From Methylocapsa sp. (GTDB lineage Bacteria; Pseudomonadota; Alphaproteobacteria; Rhizobiales; Beijerinckiaceae), in contig JAFMSB010000020.1 of assembly GCA_017353815.1 (NCBI GenBank), forward strand, positions 1 to 12,027: a stretch of DNA of 12,027 bases, given 5' to 3'. Within the stretch, counting starts at the first letter, position 1. Each line of letters opens with the position of its first letter. Both the position numbers and the translations under genes were made by a program. Positions 1-7,212 of this stretch are shown here, piece by piece. The notes beneath the pieces were generated by a model. It did not search any database. It saw only the letters and a list, made by a program, of their open reading frames with translations, and was not told the origin of the DNA.

Positions 1-613
1 CATCGGGCTGGATAGGAGCTAGGCCCTGGCTGAACTGGACCGTGACCGTGTTTGCGCCCGCGCCAGCGGACTTAATGTTTGGGGCGTAATAGATCGATTG
101 GCTTAAATTCCCCTGGCCGTCCGTTGCCTTGGTAAACCGCGTCGGTCCAACAGCCAGCTGATAGCTGTTACCGGCGGAATCGGTGACAGAGGCCACGGCC
201 GCCGTTGCATCGTTCCATCCAACAATGACGACATCGAGATTCCCGGCGGTCTGCGCCTGCGCAAAGTTCACTGGCACCGCCGGCTGCGCTGGCGAGGGGA
301 CCGCATAATTCTGCTGCACGAACCGGACATCGGCCCGCGTCTCTGTTTCCAGGGCGCCACAGAAGATAGCGGCTAAGATAAAAAGCAGAGCATACGGCAG
401 GGATTTCTTGCTGAGGCTGTCCGGCAGGAACGCGCGCCTGCGGAGCCAAGGCGCCCACAGAGTTCTCGGGGCCCCTGCCACATTCTTCCGTGTATTTTGA
501 TTGCCGCCCGGATCTGGCTTGCTGCTTGGATCGGGCTCGCTGCTCGCCGCTTCGGCGGCTGGCACAGATTTTCTTAGCTTGGTAACGACACCAAGCAGGA
601 CGAAATTTAACAT
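1..613 (-). CDS. Secreted/membrane-anchored beta-sandwich protein, 3' end cut by window edge
   Basis: An open frame runs from ATG 613-611 to the left edge without a stop, giving 204 residues of a longer protein. Residues about 20-45 are a low-complexity Ala/Ser/Pro/Asp stretch. A basic segment (WLRRR, near 58) precedes one hydrophobic helix at about 72-87 (PYALLFILAAIFCG), which reads as a signal anchor or late signal peptide. After it comes an exported beta-strand domain with motifs such as NLDVVIVGWND, SVTDSAGNSYQLAVGPT, QSIYYAPNI and AGANTVTVQFS. I recognise these from Ig-like or fibronectin-like repeat domains in large bacterial surface proteins. A GTG at 481-479 preceded by GGAAG is an alternative start that would shorten the N-terminus. 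No enzymatic function can be assigned. The frame is supported by its coherent protein-like composition, unlike the Cys/Arg-rich reading of the other minus frame here. Confidence 0.72.
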   Translation of the reverse strand, partial: MLNFVLLGVVTKLRKSVPAAEAASSEPDPSSKPDPGGNQNTRKNVAGAPRTLWAPWLRRRAFLPDSLSKKSLPYALLFILAAIFCGALETETRADVRFVQQNYAVPSPAQPAVPVNFAQAQTAGNLDVVIVGWNDATAAVASVTDSAGNSYQLAVGPTRFTKATDGQGNLSQSIYYAPNIKSAGAGANTVTVQFSQGLAPIQPD

Positions 614-736
614 TAATTTTTATGCCACAATAAGATCTGTTTCAGTAACTCTTAGAATACTAACAGAGAACCCGGCATGTTGCGCAAATCAAATTTTTTG
701 AGTGGAAGTGAACATGGTCAGTCGGATAATGCGAAA

Positions 737-759
737 CAAATAATATTTTATAGTATTTG
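737..759. repeat. AT-rich imperfect palindrome
   Basis: A 23-bp near-palindrome has arms CAAATA-n-TAT and ATA-n-TATTTG around an AAA/TTT centre. It lies in the AT-rich gap (614-820) between the end of the transporter operon and the start of the surface-protein gene. It could be an operator for the latter or a weak hairpin at the end of the former. No T-run supports a terminator. Confidence 0.35.
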
Positions 760-820
760 GCAGGAGATGCTTGACTCCGGACACGAGAACGAAGCTTGCG
801 GTAATAGCTCCCGAACCTGG

Positions 821-2335
821 TCAGGGCGGCGTTTCGCGCCTCAAACGCAGCCCGCGGGGGACGAGATAGTGCTCGGCAAGCTCAAAGAGGCCCTGGACGG
901 CGAGCGCGAGAAGTGCTGCGGGCACGGCGCCCTCAAGGATCAAGCCAAAATTGTCCAGCCGGACTCCGGTGAAGATCGGCTGGCCGTAGCCGCCCGCTCC
1001 GATGAGCGCTCCAAGCGTCGCCGTCCCGACATTAATGACCGCCGCCGTCTTTATGCCTGCCAGGATTGCGGGCGATGCCATCGGCAGCTCGACGAGCTGC
1101 AAGCAACGCACCGGCGACAGCCCCAGCGCAATCGCGGAATTGCGGATCGAAAGCGGGATGCTCGAGAGTCCCGAGGCCGTATTCCGGACGATGGGCAACA
1201 AACTATAAAGAAAAAGCGCGGCGATGGCAGGCGGCGCGCCAATGCCGAGGATCGGGATCATAAAGACGAGAAGAGCAAGCGATGGAATCGTCTGCAGGAT
1301 GCTCACCAGCGCCAGAATGGCCTGGCCGGCTTTTGGGCGCCTCGCGGCAATGATGCCAAGCGGCAATGCGATCACGATCGCCGCCGCGAGAGATAGCAGC
1401 GTAAGTCTAAGGTGTTCGATGGTGCGCCGGAGCAGCCGTCCTGCAAGCGTATCCGTGCTTCCAGCCTCGGCAACGCCAAAATTGGCCGCGACGAACCATG
1501 CCGCGACGTCTGTCTCGCTCCGCCTCCCAATCTTCACCGCGCTATTCATGGAGCGCATCGCCGCATTGCCGATACGGCCTTCGAGCCGCCGCATGGCTTG
1601 AATCGCTTTTGGCGCGCGCTGCTCCAATTCGGCCCGGTAAATCAGCACCGCCTCATTGGCCGGAAAAACATGCCGGTCGTCGTCGAGGATTTGGATGCCG
1701 TAATAACCAATTTCGGCATCCGTTGTATAAAGATCGATAACGTCGATTGCGCCCTCCGCTAACCCTTTGTAGGCGATATCGTGATCGAGCCCGCGCACAT
1801 CCGCGGGGTTCAACTGATAGGCCGCGCGCAGCGCCGGCCAGCCATCGGCGCGGTTGATGAACTCATCGCTCAGCCCGAAGCGCAGCGAGTGATGCGGGGC
1901 CAAGCCGGAGATTTTTGTGATCCCGAGCTGTTGCGCCTTTTGCGGCATCATGCCGAGCGCGTAAGAGTCGCTGAAACCGAGCGGCCGGCTCATCCGCAAG
2001 CCGCGTTTGGCAAGGGCCGTTTCGAGCCCGCCTTCGCCCGCAATGCGCTCCCCCGCTAGGATCTCTTCCCGAAGTGTTGCCGTGTATTCAGGATAAACAT
2101 CGATCTCGTGAGCCAAAAGAGCATCCCACAGGAACCGGGTTCCGCCAAGCCCGGGAAGATGAACCGCATTTGCGCCCGCAGAGGCACAGAGCTTGGATGC
2201 AAGCTCGGCGAGGATCACCGACTCGGTGAATTTCTTGGAGCCGATCCGGATTTCTGGACCCGCGTCAGCCGTCACGACCATTAGCGCAGCTGCCGCGGCC
2301 ATTGCGAGGATCAAACCAACTTTGCCCAGTTTCAT
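821..2335 (-). CDS. Osmoprotectant (betaine/choline-type) ABC transporter, fused substrate-binding protein and permease
   Basis: This 504-residue protein joins two importer parts. Residues 1-25 are a signal peptide. Residues 27-290 are an OpuAC/YehZ-like substrate-binding domain: GSKKFTESVILAEL at the start, the family hallmark DVYPEYTATL at 79-88, a DVIDLYTTDAEI segment at 198-209 and DDDRHVFPANEAVLIYR at 218-234. Residues 305-495 form a permease of about five membrane helices with the ATPase-contact loop (SAIALGLSPVRCLQLVELPMA, about 400-420) and the TATLGALIGAGGYG signature at 438-451. The fusion tethers the periplasmic receptor to its channel with the receptor first. The ATG overlaps the upstream ATPase stop by 4 bp (ATGA), and no good ribosome site is visible, so translation is probably coupled. 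The family imports glycine betaine, choline or similar compatible solutes; the exact substrate cannot be read from the sequence. Confidence 0.9.
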   Translation of the reverse strand: MKLGKVGLILAMAAAAALMVVTADAGPEIRIGSKKFTESVILAELASKLCASAGANAVHLPGLGGTRFLWDALLAHEIDVYPEYTATLREEILAGERIAGEGGLETALAKRGLRMSRPLGFSDSYALGMMPQKAQQLGITKISGLAPHHSLRFGLSDEFINRADGWPALRAAYQLNPADVRGLDHDIAYKGLAEGAIDVIDLYTTDAEIGYYGIQILDDDRHVFPANEAVLIYRAELEQRAPKAIQAMRRLEGRIGNAAMRSMNSAVKIGRRSETDVAAWFVAANFGVAEAGSTDTLAGRLLRRTIEHLRLTLLSLAAAIVIALPLGIIAARRPKAGQAILALVSILQTIPSLALLVFMIPILGIGAPPAIAALFLYSLLPIVRNTASGLSSIPLSIRNSAIALGLSPVRCLQLVELPMASPAILAGIKTAAVINVGTATLGALIGAGGYGQPIFTGVRLDNFGLILEGAVPAALLALAVQGLFELAEHYLVPRGLRLRRETPP

Positions 2336-3105
2336 CGGTGCCGTAAAAAAGATTGCATCGCCCCCTCGTTCATTGTGGTCAGGCGCCGCAATTGCGCGTG
2401 AATGAATTGGCTGACAAAAGGATCGCCGGGCCGGGCGACCAAATCGCGAAAGTGCCCCTGCTGGACAATATGGCCCGCGCGCATCAATATGATCGTGCTG
2501 CCGAGAAAAGCTGCCTCGCTGATGTCGTGAGTCACAAGCACCACGGTTTTCGTGAGGCGAGAAAAAATCGCCTTGAGATCGTCTTGCAGCTCGGCCCGGA
2601 TTACGGGATCGAGCGCGCCCAACGGTTCGTCCATGAGGAGGATAGGAGGGTCGAGCATCAAGGCGCGCATGAGGGAAACGCGCTGGCGCTGGCCTCCTGA
2701 CAATTCGGCAGGATAGCGCTCGAGAGCATTGGCGGGAAAGCGCGTCAGCGCGCAGAGCTCGTCGACACGGGCCCGCCGCTGGAGCAGCGGCCAGCCAGCC
2801 TCCTTTGCCATCAGATCAATATTTTGGCGTGAGGTAAGGTGCGGAAATAACCCGCCATCCTGGATGACGTAACCCATTCTGCGGCGCAATTGAGGCGCCG
2901 ATCCTGGCGTGAGAGGATCGCAGCCAATCATTATGGTGCCGCTATCCGGCGCCTCGATTCCATCAATCAAGGCAAGCACCGTCGATTTACCTGCCCCCGA
3001 CGGCCCAATCAGCACCGTCGTCTGATTTCCCGGAATGGTTAGGGAGACGCTGTCGATTATAATGGAGCCGCCGTAAGATTTGCTGACATTGTCGAGGCGA
3101 ATCAT
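2332..3105 (-). CDS. Osmoprotectant ABC transporter ATP-binding protein
   Basis: A 257-residue ABC ATPase of the ProV/OpuCA/YehX type that would power the fused receptor-permease encoded directly downstream. Visible motifs are Walker A GPSGAGKST (34-42), the Q-loop glutamine in VIQDGGLFPHLT (Q82), signature LSGGQRQRV (from 135), Walker B ILLMDE with catalytic Glu160, the D-loop GALD and switch histidine VTHD (H193). There is no C-terminal CBS pair, unlike many OpuAA/ProV proteins. I chose ATG 3105 because the conserved domain begins there (MIRLDNVSKSYGG) and GGAG sits five bases upstream. The frame stays open to an ATG at 3237 (301 residues), but that extension carries no recognised motif and would cross a perfect palindrome. 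It lies divergent from etfB. Confidence 0.9.
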   Translation of the reverse strand: MIRLDNVSKSYGGSIIIDSVSLTIPGNQTTVLIGPSGAGKSTVLALIDGIEAPDSGTIMIGCDPLTPGSAPQLRRRMGYVIQDGGLFPHLTSRQNIDLMAKEAGWPLLQRRARVDELCALTRFPANALERYPAELSGGQRQRVSLMRALMLDPPILLMDEPLGALDPVIRAELQDDLKAIFSRLTKTVVLVTHDISEAAFLGSTIILMRAGHIVQQGHFRDLVARPGDPFVSQFIHAQLRRLTTMNEGAMQSFLRHR

Positions 3106-3118
3106 GGCCGCTCCGGCT

Positions 3119-3136
3119 GCCGGTTCATGAACCGGC
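3119..3136. promoter_or_regulatory. Perfect 18-bp palindrome upstream of the transporter operon (candidate operator)
   Basis: GCCGGTTCATGAACCGGC is identical to its own reverse complement and ends 14 bp before the ATPase ATG at 3105. A site of this size and symmetry suits a dimeric repressor such as an osmotic or choline-responsive regulator. Alternatively it could form a hairpin in the 5' leader close to the ribosome site. Regulation is inferred from symmetry and position only. Confidence 0.5.
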
Positions 3137-3236
3137 CAATTGGGGCCCGCTTGCAAGTCTCGAATACTGCAATGCTTGCCGTCTACAATGACATTTCCCG
3201 GCGGATCCGCAAAATTTGCTGCCAAAATCTGCTGCA

Positions 3237-3263
3237 TTGACTTGGGCCGGGTGGGCCTATACC
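3237..3263 (+). promoter_or_regulatory. Candidate etfBA promoter
   Basis: TTGACT at 3237-3242 and TATACC at 3258-3263 are separated by 15 bp, slightly short of the usual 16-18. They lie about 45 bp upstream of the etfB start. This is the best sigma70-like pair I can see in the divergent region; it is not more than a candidate. Confidence 0.35.
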
Positions 3264-3307
3264 AAACCGCGCCATGACGAATTTGCTTCCGGCATCAGGG
3301 GCCGCCG

Positions 3308-4057
3308 ATGAAAATTCTCGTGTCTGTCAAAAGGGTCGTTGATTTCAATGTAAAGATCCGGGTGAAGCCCGATGGCTCGGGCGTCGACCTTGCAAATGTC
3401 AAGATGTCGATGAACCCGTTTGACGAGATCGCCGTGGAAGAGGCTCTGCGCCTCAAGGAAGCGGGCAAGGCGGCCGAAGTCATTATTGTCTCGATTGGGC
3501 CGGCCCATGCCATCGAAACGGTAAGGAGCGCCCTTTCAATGGGCGCGGATCGCGGAATTTTGGTGAAGGCGGCGCAGCCCGTTGAGCCGCTCGCCGCCGC
3601 AAAGCTTTTGAAGGCAATCGCGCTCGTCGAGGAGCCGGGCCTCATTATCCTCGGCAAACAGGCAATCGACGACGACTGCAATCAGACCGGACAAATGCTT
3701 GCTGCGCTTCTGGGATGGGGCCAAGGAACTTTTGCCTCGAAGGTGGTGCCTGGGGATGGCTATGTGGATGTCACCCGCGAAGTGGATGGGGGACTGCAAA
3801 CCGTCCGCCTCAAGCTCCCTGCCGTGGTGACGACGGACCTGCGCCTTAACGAGCCGCGCTATGCGTCTTTGCCGAACATCATGAAGGCCAAGAAGAAGGT
3901 TGCTGAGGAAAAGACGCCGGCAGATCTCGGAGTTGACATCACGCCACGCTTAAAGGTGCTGAAAACGGCCGCGCCGCCCGCACGCAAAGCGGGAATCAAG
4001 CTCGCCTCCGCGGCCGAGCTCGTCGCAAAACTCAAGGAAGAAGCAGGGGTGATCTGA
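3308..4057 (+). CDS. etfB: Electron transfer flavoprotein subunit beta
   Basis: A 249-residue EtfB of normal length. With EtfA it forms the cytoplasmic heterodimer that accepts electrons from acyl-CoA and other flavin dehydrogenases and passes them to ETF:ubiquinone oxidoreductase. The N-terminus [19 protein letters not shown] is typical. The AMP-binding region is seen in [17 protein letters not shown] and in the [22 protein letters not shown] segment. The family signature and dehydrogenase-recognition loop [18 protein letters not shown] is present near residue 180. A Shine-Dalgarno AGGGG precedes the ATG by about 7 bases. The stop overlaps the etfA ATG by one base (TGATG), so the two subunits are translationally coupled. 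It is the ordinary housekeeping type rather than an obvious bifurcating FixA, as judged by sequence feel only. Confidence 0.97.
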   Translation: MKILVSVKRVVDFNVKIRVKPDGSGVDLANVKMSMNPFDEIAVEEALRLKEAGKAAEVIIVSIGPAHAIETVRSALSMGADRGILVKAAQPVEPLAAAKLLKAIALVEEPGLIILGKQAIDDDCNQTGQMLAALLGWGQGTFASKVVPGDGYVDVTREVDGGLQTVRLKLPAVVTTDLRLNEPRYASLPNIMKAKKKVAEEKTPADLGVDITPRLKVLKTAAPPARKAGIKLASAAELVAKLKEEAGVI

Positions 4058-5001
4058 TGGCTGTGCTGCTCCTTGCGGAAGTTTCGGGCGGCGTGCTCAA
4101 CGAGGCAACAGCCAAGGCACTGACGGCGGCAAAGGCGCTCGGCGAGCCTGTCCATGTGCTTGTTGCGGGCGAAAAGGTGGAAGCGGCAGCTCAGGCAGCA
4201 GCCCAGCTCGACGGCGCCCGGAAAGTCTTGCTGGCCGATGGTCAAGCTTTTGCGCATCAGCTGGCGGAGCCGGTTGCGGGACTCCTTGTCTCGCTGGCGG
4301 GCAATTATTCCGCGCTCTTGGCCGCCGCCACATCGACGGGAAAGAACGTTATGCCGAGAGCTGCGGCGCTGCTCGACGTCATGCAAGTTTCCGATATTAC
4401 AAAGATCGTTGCGCCGGACATCTTTGAGCGGCCAATCTATGCCGGTAACGCTATCGAGACGGTGCAATCGGCCGACAGCAAAAAAGTCATTACCGTGCGC
4501 GCGTCCGCGTTTCCGCCATCCGGCACCGGAGAGCCGGCGCCAGTTGAGCGTGTCCCTTCCGTCTCGCGAACCGGCCTTTCGGTTTTTAAGGACGAGATGG
4601 TGGCGAAATCCGCACGCCCGGAGCTTGGCGCTGCCAGGGTTGTCATTTCGGGCGGCCGCGGCATGCGCAATGCCGAAAACTTCAAGAAGCTCATCGAGCC
4701 GATCGCGGATAAGCTTGGCGCGGCGATCGGCGCATCGCGCGCGGCAGTCGATGCCGGTTACGCCCCAAACGACTGGCAGGTGGGACAGACCGGGAAAATT
4801 GTCGCGCCGGATCTCTACATCGCAATCGGCATCTCGGGCGCGATCCAGCACCTTGCCGGAATGAAAGAATCGAAGGTCATTGTCGCAATAAACAAGGACG
4901 AAGAAGCGCCGATATTTCAAATTGCCGATTATGGCCTCGTCGGCGATCTTTTCGAAATCTTGCCCAAACTGAACGAAGAACTCGCGAAGGCCATCCCATA
5001 G
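4057..5001 (+). CDS. etfA: Electron transfer flavoprotein subunit alpha
   Basis: A 314-residue EtfA of usual length. It carries the FAD of the electron-transfer flavoprotein. The N-terminal domain (about 1-185) is a Rossmann-like domain beginning [22 protein letters not shown]. The C-terminal FAD domain contains [14 protein letters not shown] (from about 206), [23 protein letters not shown], the [12 protein letters not shown] loop and the [20 protein letters not shown] stretch that binds the flavin and AMP part of FAD. These motifs are complete. Its start overlaps the etfB stop by one base, and AGGGG at 4045-4049 is the likely ribosome site. Downstream, a 212-bp gap separates it from the 3-hydroxybutyryl-CoA dehydrogenase, so a separate promoter for the latter is possible. 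Confidence 0.97.
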   Translation: MAVLLLAEVSGGVLNEATAKALTAAKALGEPVHVLVAGEKVEAAAQAAAQLDGARKVLLADGQAFAHQLAEPVAGLLVSLAGNYSALLAAATSTGKNVMPRAAALLDVMQVSDITKIVAPDIFERPIYAGNAIETVQSADSKKVITVRASAFPPSGTGEPAPVERVPSVSRTGLSVFKDEMVAKSARPELGAARVVISGGRGMRNAENFKKLIEPIADKLGAAIGASRAAVDAGYAPNDWQVGQTGKIVAPDLYIAIGISGAIQHLAGMKESKVIVAINKDEEAPIFQIADYGLVGDLFEILPKLNEELAKAIP

Positions 5002-5068
5002 AAGCGAGCGTTATCCAATCAGGGCCGTAGCTATTTTTCTCACGCATGAGCATTGATGAAAGCGGTTC

Positions 5069-5081
5069 GCTATTTAATAGC
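5069..5081. repeat. 13-bp perfect palindrome between etfA and hbd
   Basis: GCTATTTAATAGC is symmetric about its central base. It lies about 130 bp upstream of the dehydrogenase start. A loose TTGATG at 5053-5058 is placed so that the palindrome would overlap a -10 region, which suits an operator, but the spacing (12-15 bp) is poor. Function is unproven. Confidence 0.35.
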
Positions 5082-5095
5082 TGAGCCAGGCGAGG

Positions 5096-5138
5096 AAGCC
5101 GGTGGAAATTCAATGTTCTTTCATTTAAGAACCGGCTT
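5096..5138 (+). repeat. Inverted repeat (8-bp stem, 27-nt loop) in the etfA-hbd gap
   Basis: AAGCCGGT at 5096-5103 pairs exactly with ACCGGCTT at 5131-5138. No T-run follows, so it is not a classical rho-independent terminator. It could shape the leader of the dehydrogenase mRNA or mark the end of the etfBA transcript. Confidence 0.35.
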
Positions 5139-5213
5139 GGATCACGCCAGGGTTTCCAGGGCCGCGCGTGGAGGGTCCTGCACCAAGGCCCCGCGCCGCA
5201 TGGGAAAAATGAA

Positions 5214-6089
5214 ATGGAAATAAGCAAGATCGGGATAATCGGGGCAGGTCAGATGGGCACGGGAATAGCCCAGGTCTGCGCCCAGTCGAACCTCGAAGTG
5301 GCTCTCAACGATGTTTCGGAAGCCCGCGTTAATGCGGGTCTCGCCACGATCGCGGGCAATTTGACCCGTCAAGTCGACCGGAAGCAGATAGAGCCAAAGG
5401 CGCGAGAGACAGCCTTGAGCTTGATCAGGCCGGCGCCCGACTTCGAAGCCCTTGGCGACTGCGACCTCGTTATCGAAGCCGCCACCGAAAACGAAGATAT
5501 CAAACGCAAGATCTTCGCAAAGCTCTGCCCCATGCTGAAGGCAACCGCATTGATCGCCACGAACACGTCATCGATTTCGATCACGCGCCTTGCCTCGATC
5601 ACGGACAGGCCGGAACGCTTTATCGGCATACATTTCATGAACCCGGTTCCGCGGATGCAGCTTGTCGAGCTTATCCGGGGGATTGTGACCGACAACACGA
5701 CGTTCGATACCGCAAAGACCTTCGTCAGCCGTCTCGGCAAGACGTTCACCGTTTCGGAGGATTTTCCCGCCTTTATTGTCAACCGTATTTTGCTGCCGAT
5801 GATCAATGAAGCAATTTACACGCTTTATGAGGGCGTGGGATCTGTCGAGTCGATCGATACTGCCATGCGGCTTGGCGCCAATCATCCCATGGGGCCGCTG
5901 CAGCTTGCCGATTTCATCGGGCTCGATACGGTACTTTCGGTCATGCAGGTCCTGTACGATGGCATGGCTGATCCGAAATACCGGCCCTGCCCCCTGCTCG
6001 TAAAATATGTCGAGGCCGGCTGGCTCGGACGTAAGACTCAGCGCGGTTTTTACGACTACCGCAGCGGCTCGCCCATTCCGACCCGCTAG
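5214..6089 (+). CDS. hbd: 3-hydroxybutyryl-CoA dehydrogenase
   Basis: A 291-residue NAD(P)-dependent 3-hydroxyacyl-CoA dehydrogenase of the short, single-function type. It interconverts acetoacetyl-CoA and 3-hydroxybutyryl-CoA, a step of short-chain beta-oxidation and of butyrate or polyhydroxybutyrate metabolism. The N-terminal Rossmann fold opens with the nucleotide loop GAGQMGTG (10-17). The acidic D33 ending the second strand (ALND) favours NAD. The catalytic set is complete and correctly spaced: Ser119, His140 (in GIHFMNPVP), Glu152 and Asn190 (FIVNRILLP). The C-terminal helical domain carries ANHPMGPLQLADFIGLDT. ATG 5214 is preceded by GGGA at a suitable distance. It lies in the same direction as etfBA and is plausibly co-functional with them, because acyl-CoA dehydrogenases upstream of this step donate to ETF. 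Confidence 0.95.
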   Translation: MEISKIGIIGAGQMGTGIAQVCAQSNLEVALNDVSEARVNAGLATIAGNLTRQVDRKQIEPKARETALSLIRPAPDFEALGDCDLVIEAATENEDIKRKIFAKLCPMLKATALIATNTSSISITRLASITDRPERFIGIHFMNPVPRMQLVELIRGIVTDNTTFDTAKTFVSRLGKTFTVSEDFPAFIVNRILLPMINEAIYTLYEGVGSVESIDTAMRLGANHPMGPLQLADFIGLDTVLSVMQVLYDGMADPKYRPCPLLVKYVEAGWLGRKTQRGFYDYRSGSPIPTR

Positions 6090-6254
6090 CAGGCTTTGCG
6101 CCCGCCTTCGTGAGATATTCTTTTCACCCTGCTGTCACCGGCGGATGAAAGATTCACAAGGGGCTGGAGTTGACGCGGCAACCGGGATAAGAGTGCCGCA
6201 AAGGCAAACAGACGGGGATCGCGGCGTTGCGGCTCGCGCGGGAAGGGAGCTGAT

Positions 6255-6824
6255 GTGACAATTCATTCTCGGCCAAGGGTCTCCCCGGAGGCATGCCCGG
6301 CGCTTGTCCTCAATGCCGATTTCCGGCCGCTGAGCTATTATCCGCTCTCGTTGTGGTCCTGGCAGGATTCGATTAAGGCGGTCTTCCTCGACCGGGTAAA
6401 TATCATTTCGAGCTACGACAGGTTGGTTCGCAGCCCAAGCTTCGAAATGCGTCTTCCCTCTGTCATCTCGCTCAAGAACTATGTGAAAGCCTCGCGCTTT
6501 CCCGCCTTTACCCGCTTCAATGTCTTCTTGCGCGACCAGTTCACCTGCCAATATTGTGGCTCACGCGACGATCTCACATTCGATCACCTGATCCCCCGCT
6601 CAAAAGGTGGGACGACGACATGGAAAAATGTCGTCGCCGCCTGTTCGAGCTGCAATCTCCGCAAGGGAGGCCAGCTCCCCGCCAAGGCCCATATGTGGCC
6701 ATCGCGCATGCCTTACCAGCCGACCGTCCATGACCTCCACCAGAACGGCCGCCGCTTTCCGCCCAATTATTTGCATGAGAGCTGGCTCGATTATCTCTAT
6801 TGGGACTCGGTGCTCGAGCCCTAG
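6255..6824 (+). CDS. HNH endonuclease family protein
   Basis: A 189-residue protein starting with GTG, chosen because GGGAG lies about six bases upstream and the only nearby ATG (6253) is out of frame. The first 85 residues (ALVLNADFRPLSYYPLSLWSWQDSI and following) are a conserved N-terminal region found in a family of bacterial HNH proteins. Residues 98-137 form a zinc-stabilised HNH fold: CQYC (98-101), DHLIPRSKGG with catalytic D110-H111, N125 in TTWKNVV, and CSSCN (130-134). Such proteins cleave DNA, but the biological role of this conserved stand-alone family is not known. No methylase, restriction partner, phage gene or intron lies next to it. It is in the same direction as hbd but 165 bp away, so it probably has its own promoter. 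Confidence 0.85.
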   Translation: MTIHSRPRVSPEACPALVLNADFRPLSYYPLSLWSWQDSIKAVFLDRVNIISSYDRLVRSPSFEMRLPSVISLKNYVKASRFPAFTRFNVFLRDQFTCQYCGSRDDLTFDHLIPRSKGGTTTWKNVVAACSSCNLRKGGQLPAKAHMWPSRMPYQPTVHDLHQNGRRFPPNYLHESWLDYLYWDSVLEP

Positions 6825-6926
6825 GCGCCGCTGGCCTTGCAATTACCACCATTGAACTGTCATTCGCCTGTCAGGGGGGCTACTTTATGCTGTTGCGTTT
6901 TCGATTTTACAGAAAGGACTGAGCAA

Positions 6927-7136
6927 ATGGCGGAGGTACCGAAACATCCGGCGAGCGAGCATCATCTTAAGGCTGCAACGCATCACCATGCCGCGGCTCA
7001 TCATCACTTTCAGGCAACCCATCACCACGAGCTTGGCGAACACAAAGAGGCAAAGGAACACGCGGCCGCGGCTCTCGAACATAGCAAGCTTGCCGATCAA
7101 CATACCGGGACTGCCCACGAACATTCTCGTAAGTGA
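6927..7136 (+). CDS. Small heptad-histidine protein
   Basis: A 69-residue protein beginning MAEVPKHPASEHH. I chose ATG 6927 over the upstream open frame because AAAGGA precedes it by eight bases and the skewed composition begins there. Eighteen residues are histidine (26%), in clusters HH, HHH, HHH, HHH and then single sites. They fall about every seven residues (12, 19, 26, 33, 39, 45, 52, 59, 66), with Ala, Glu and Lys between, so a single amphipathic helix or coiled coil with a histidine stripe is likely. There is no signal peptide, cysteine or membrane segment. Similar His/Ala/Glu-rich small proteins occur in Hyphomicrobiales as hypothetical proteins. Binding of Ni, Zn or Co, or buffering, is an inference. 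A terminator follows at 7175-7199. Confidence 0.75.
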   Translation: MAEVPKHPASEHHLKAATHHHAAAHHHFQATHHHELGEHKEAKEHAAAALEHSKLADQHTGTAHEHSRK

Positions 7137-7156
7137 GGTCGGGAGCGGGTTCATAA

Positions 7157-7204
7157 AAGCGAATTTCTGATTCTGCGGGGCGAGCAACTCGCCGCTTTTC
7201 GCTT
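7157..7204. terminator. Terminator between the convergent His-rich gene and argE
   Basis: GC-GGCGAG pairs with CTCGCC-GC around a CAA loop (two-base bulge on the left arm) and TTTT follows at 7196-7199, which suits termination of the plus-strand gene ending at 7136. An outer repeat AAGCGAA (7157-7163) and TTCGCTT (7198-7204) encloses it. The argE-type gene ends at 7213 on the other strand, so the structure may serve both transcripts, although no clear U-run exists on the minus side. Confidence 0.65.
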
Positions 7205-7212
7205 GGTAAGAT

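Noticed and set aside
168-458. Minus-strand 96-codon frame rich in Cys and Arg
   Set aside because: It is a shadow of the longer protein-like frame from 613, which has a hydrophobic segment and recognisable beta-strand motifs.
808-830. CCGAACCTGGTCAGGGCGG resembles part of bacterial SRP RNA
   Set aside because: The conserved GGAAGG/AGCAGC half that must follow is missing, and the stretch overlaps the C-terminal codons of the transporter.
677-1396. Plus-strand 239-codon frame
   Set aside because: Most of it lies antisense to the well-supported permease domain. Its composition (long Arg/Asp/Gln runs) is typical of an antisense shadow.
2353-2700. Plus-strand 115-codon frame
   Set aside because: It lies antisense to the ABC ATPase and has no independent motif or ribosome site.
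3859-4920. Minus-strand 353-codon frame
   Set aside because: A long open frame arises from the GC-rich codon bias of etfB and etfA on the other strand. It has no plausible protein features.
5200-5223. Seven-codon mini-frame (MGKMKWK) overlapping the hbd start
   Set aside because: It is too short to judge and could arise by chance from ATG-rich sequence. There is no evidence of a leader-peptide role.
6007-6258. Plus-strand 83-codon frame whose stop overlaps the HNH start (ATGTGA)
   Set aside because: Its first third is a shadow of hbd and the rest has no motif or good ribosome site. The overlap alone is weak evidence.
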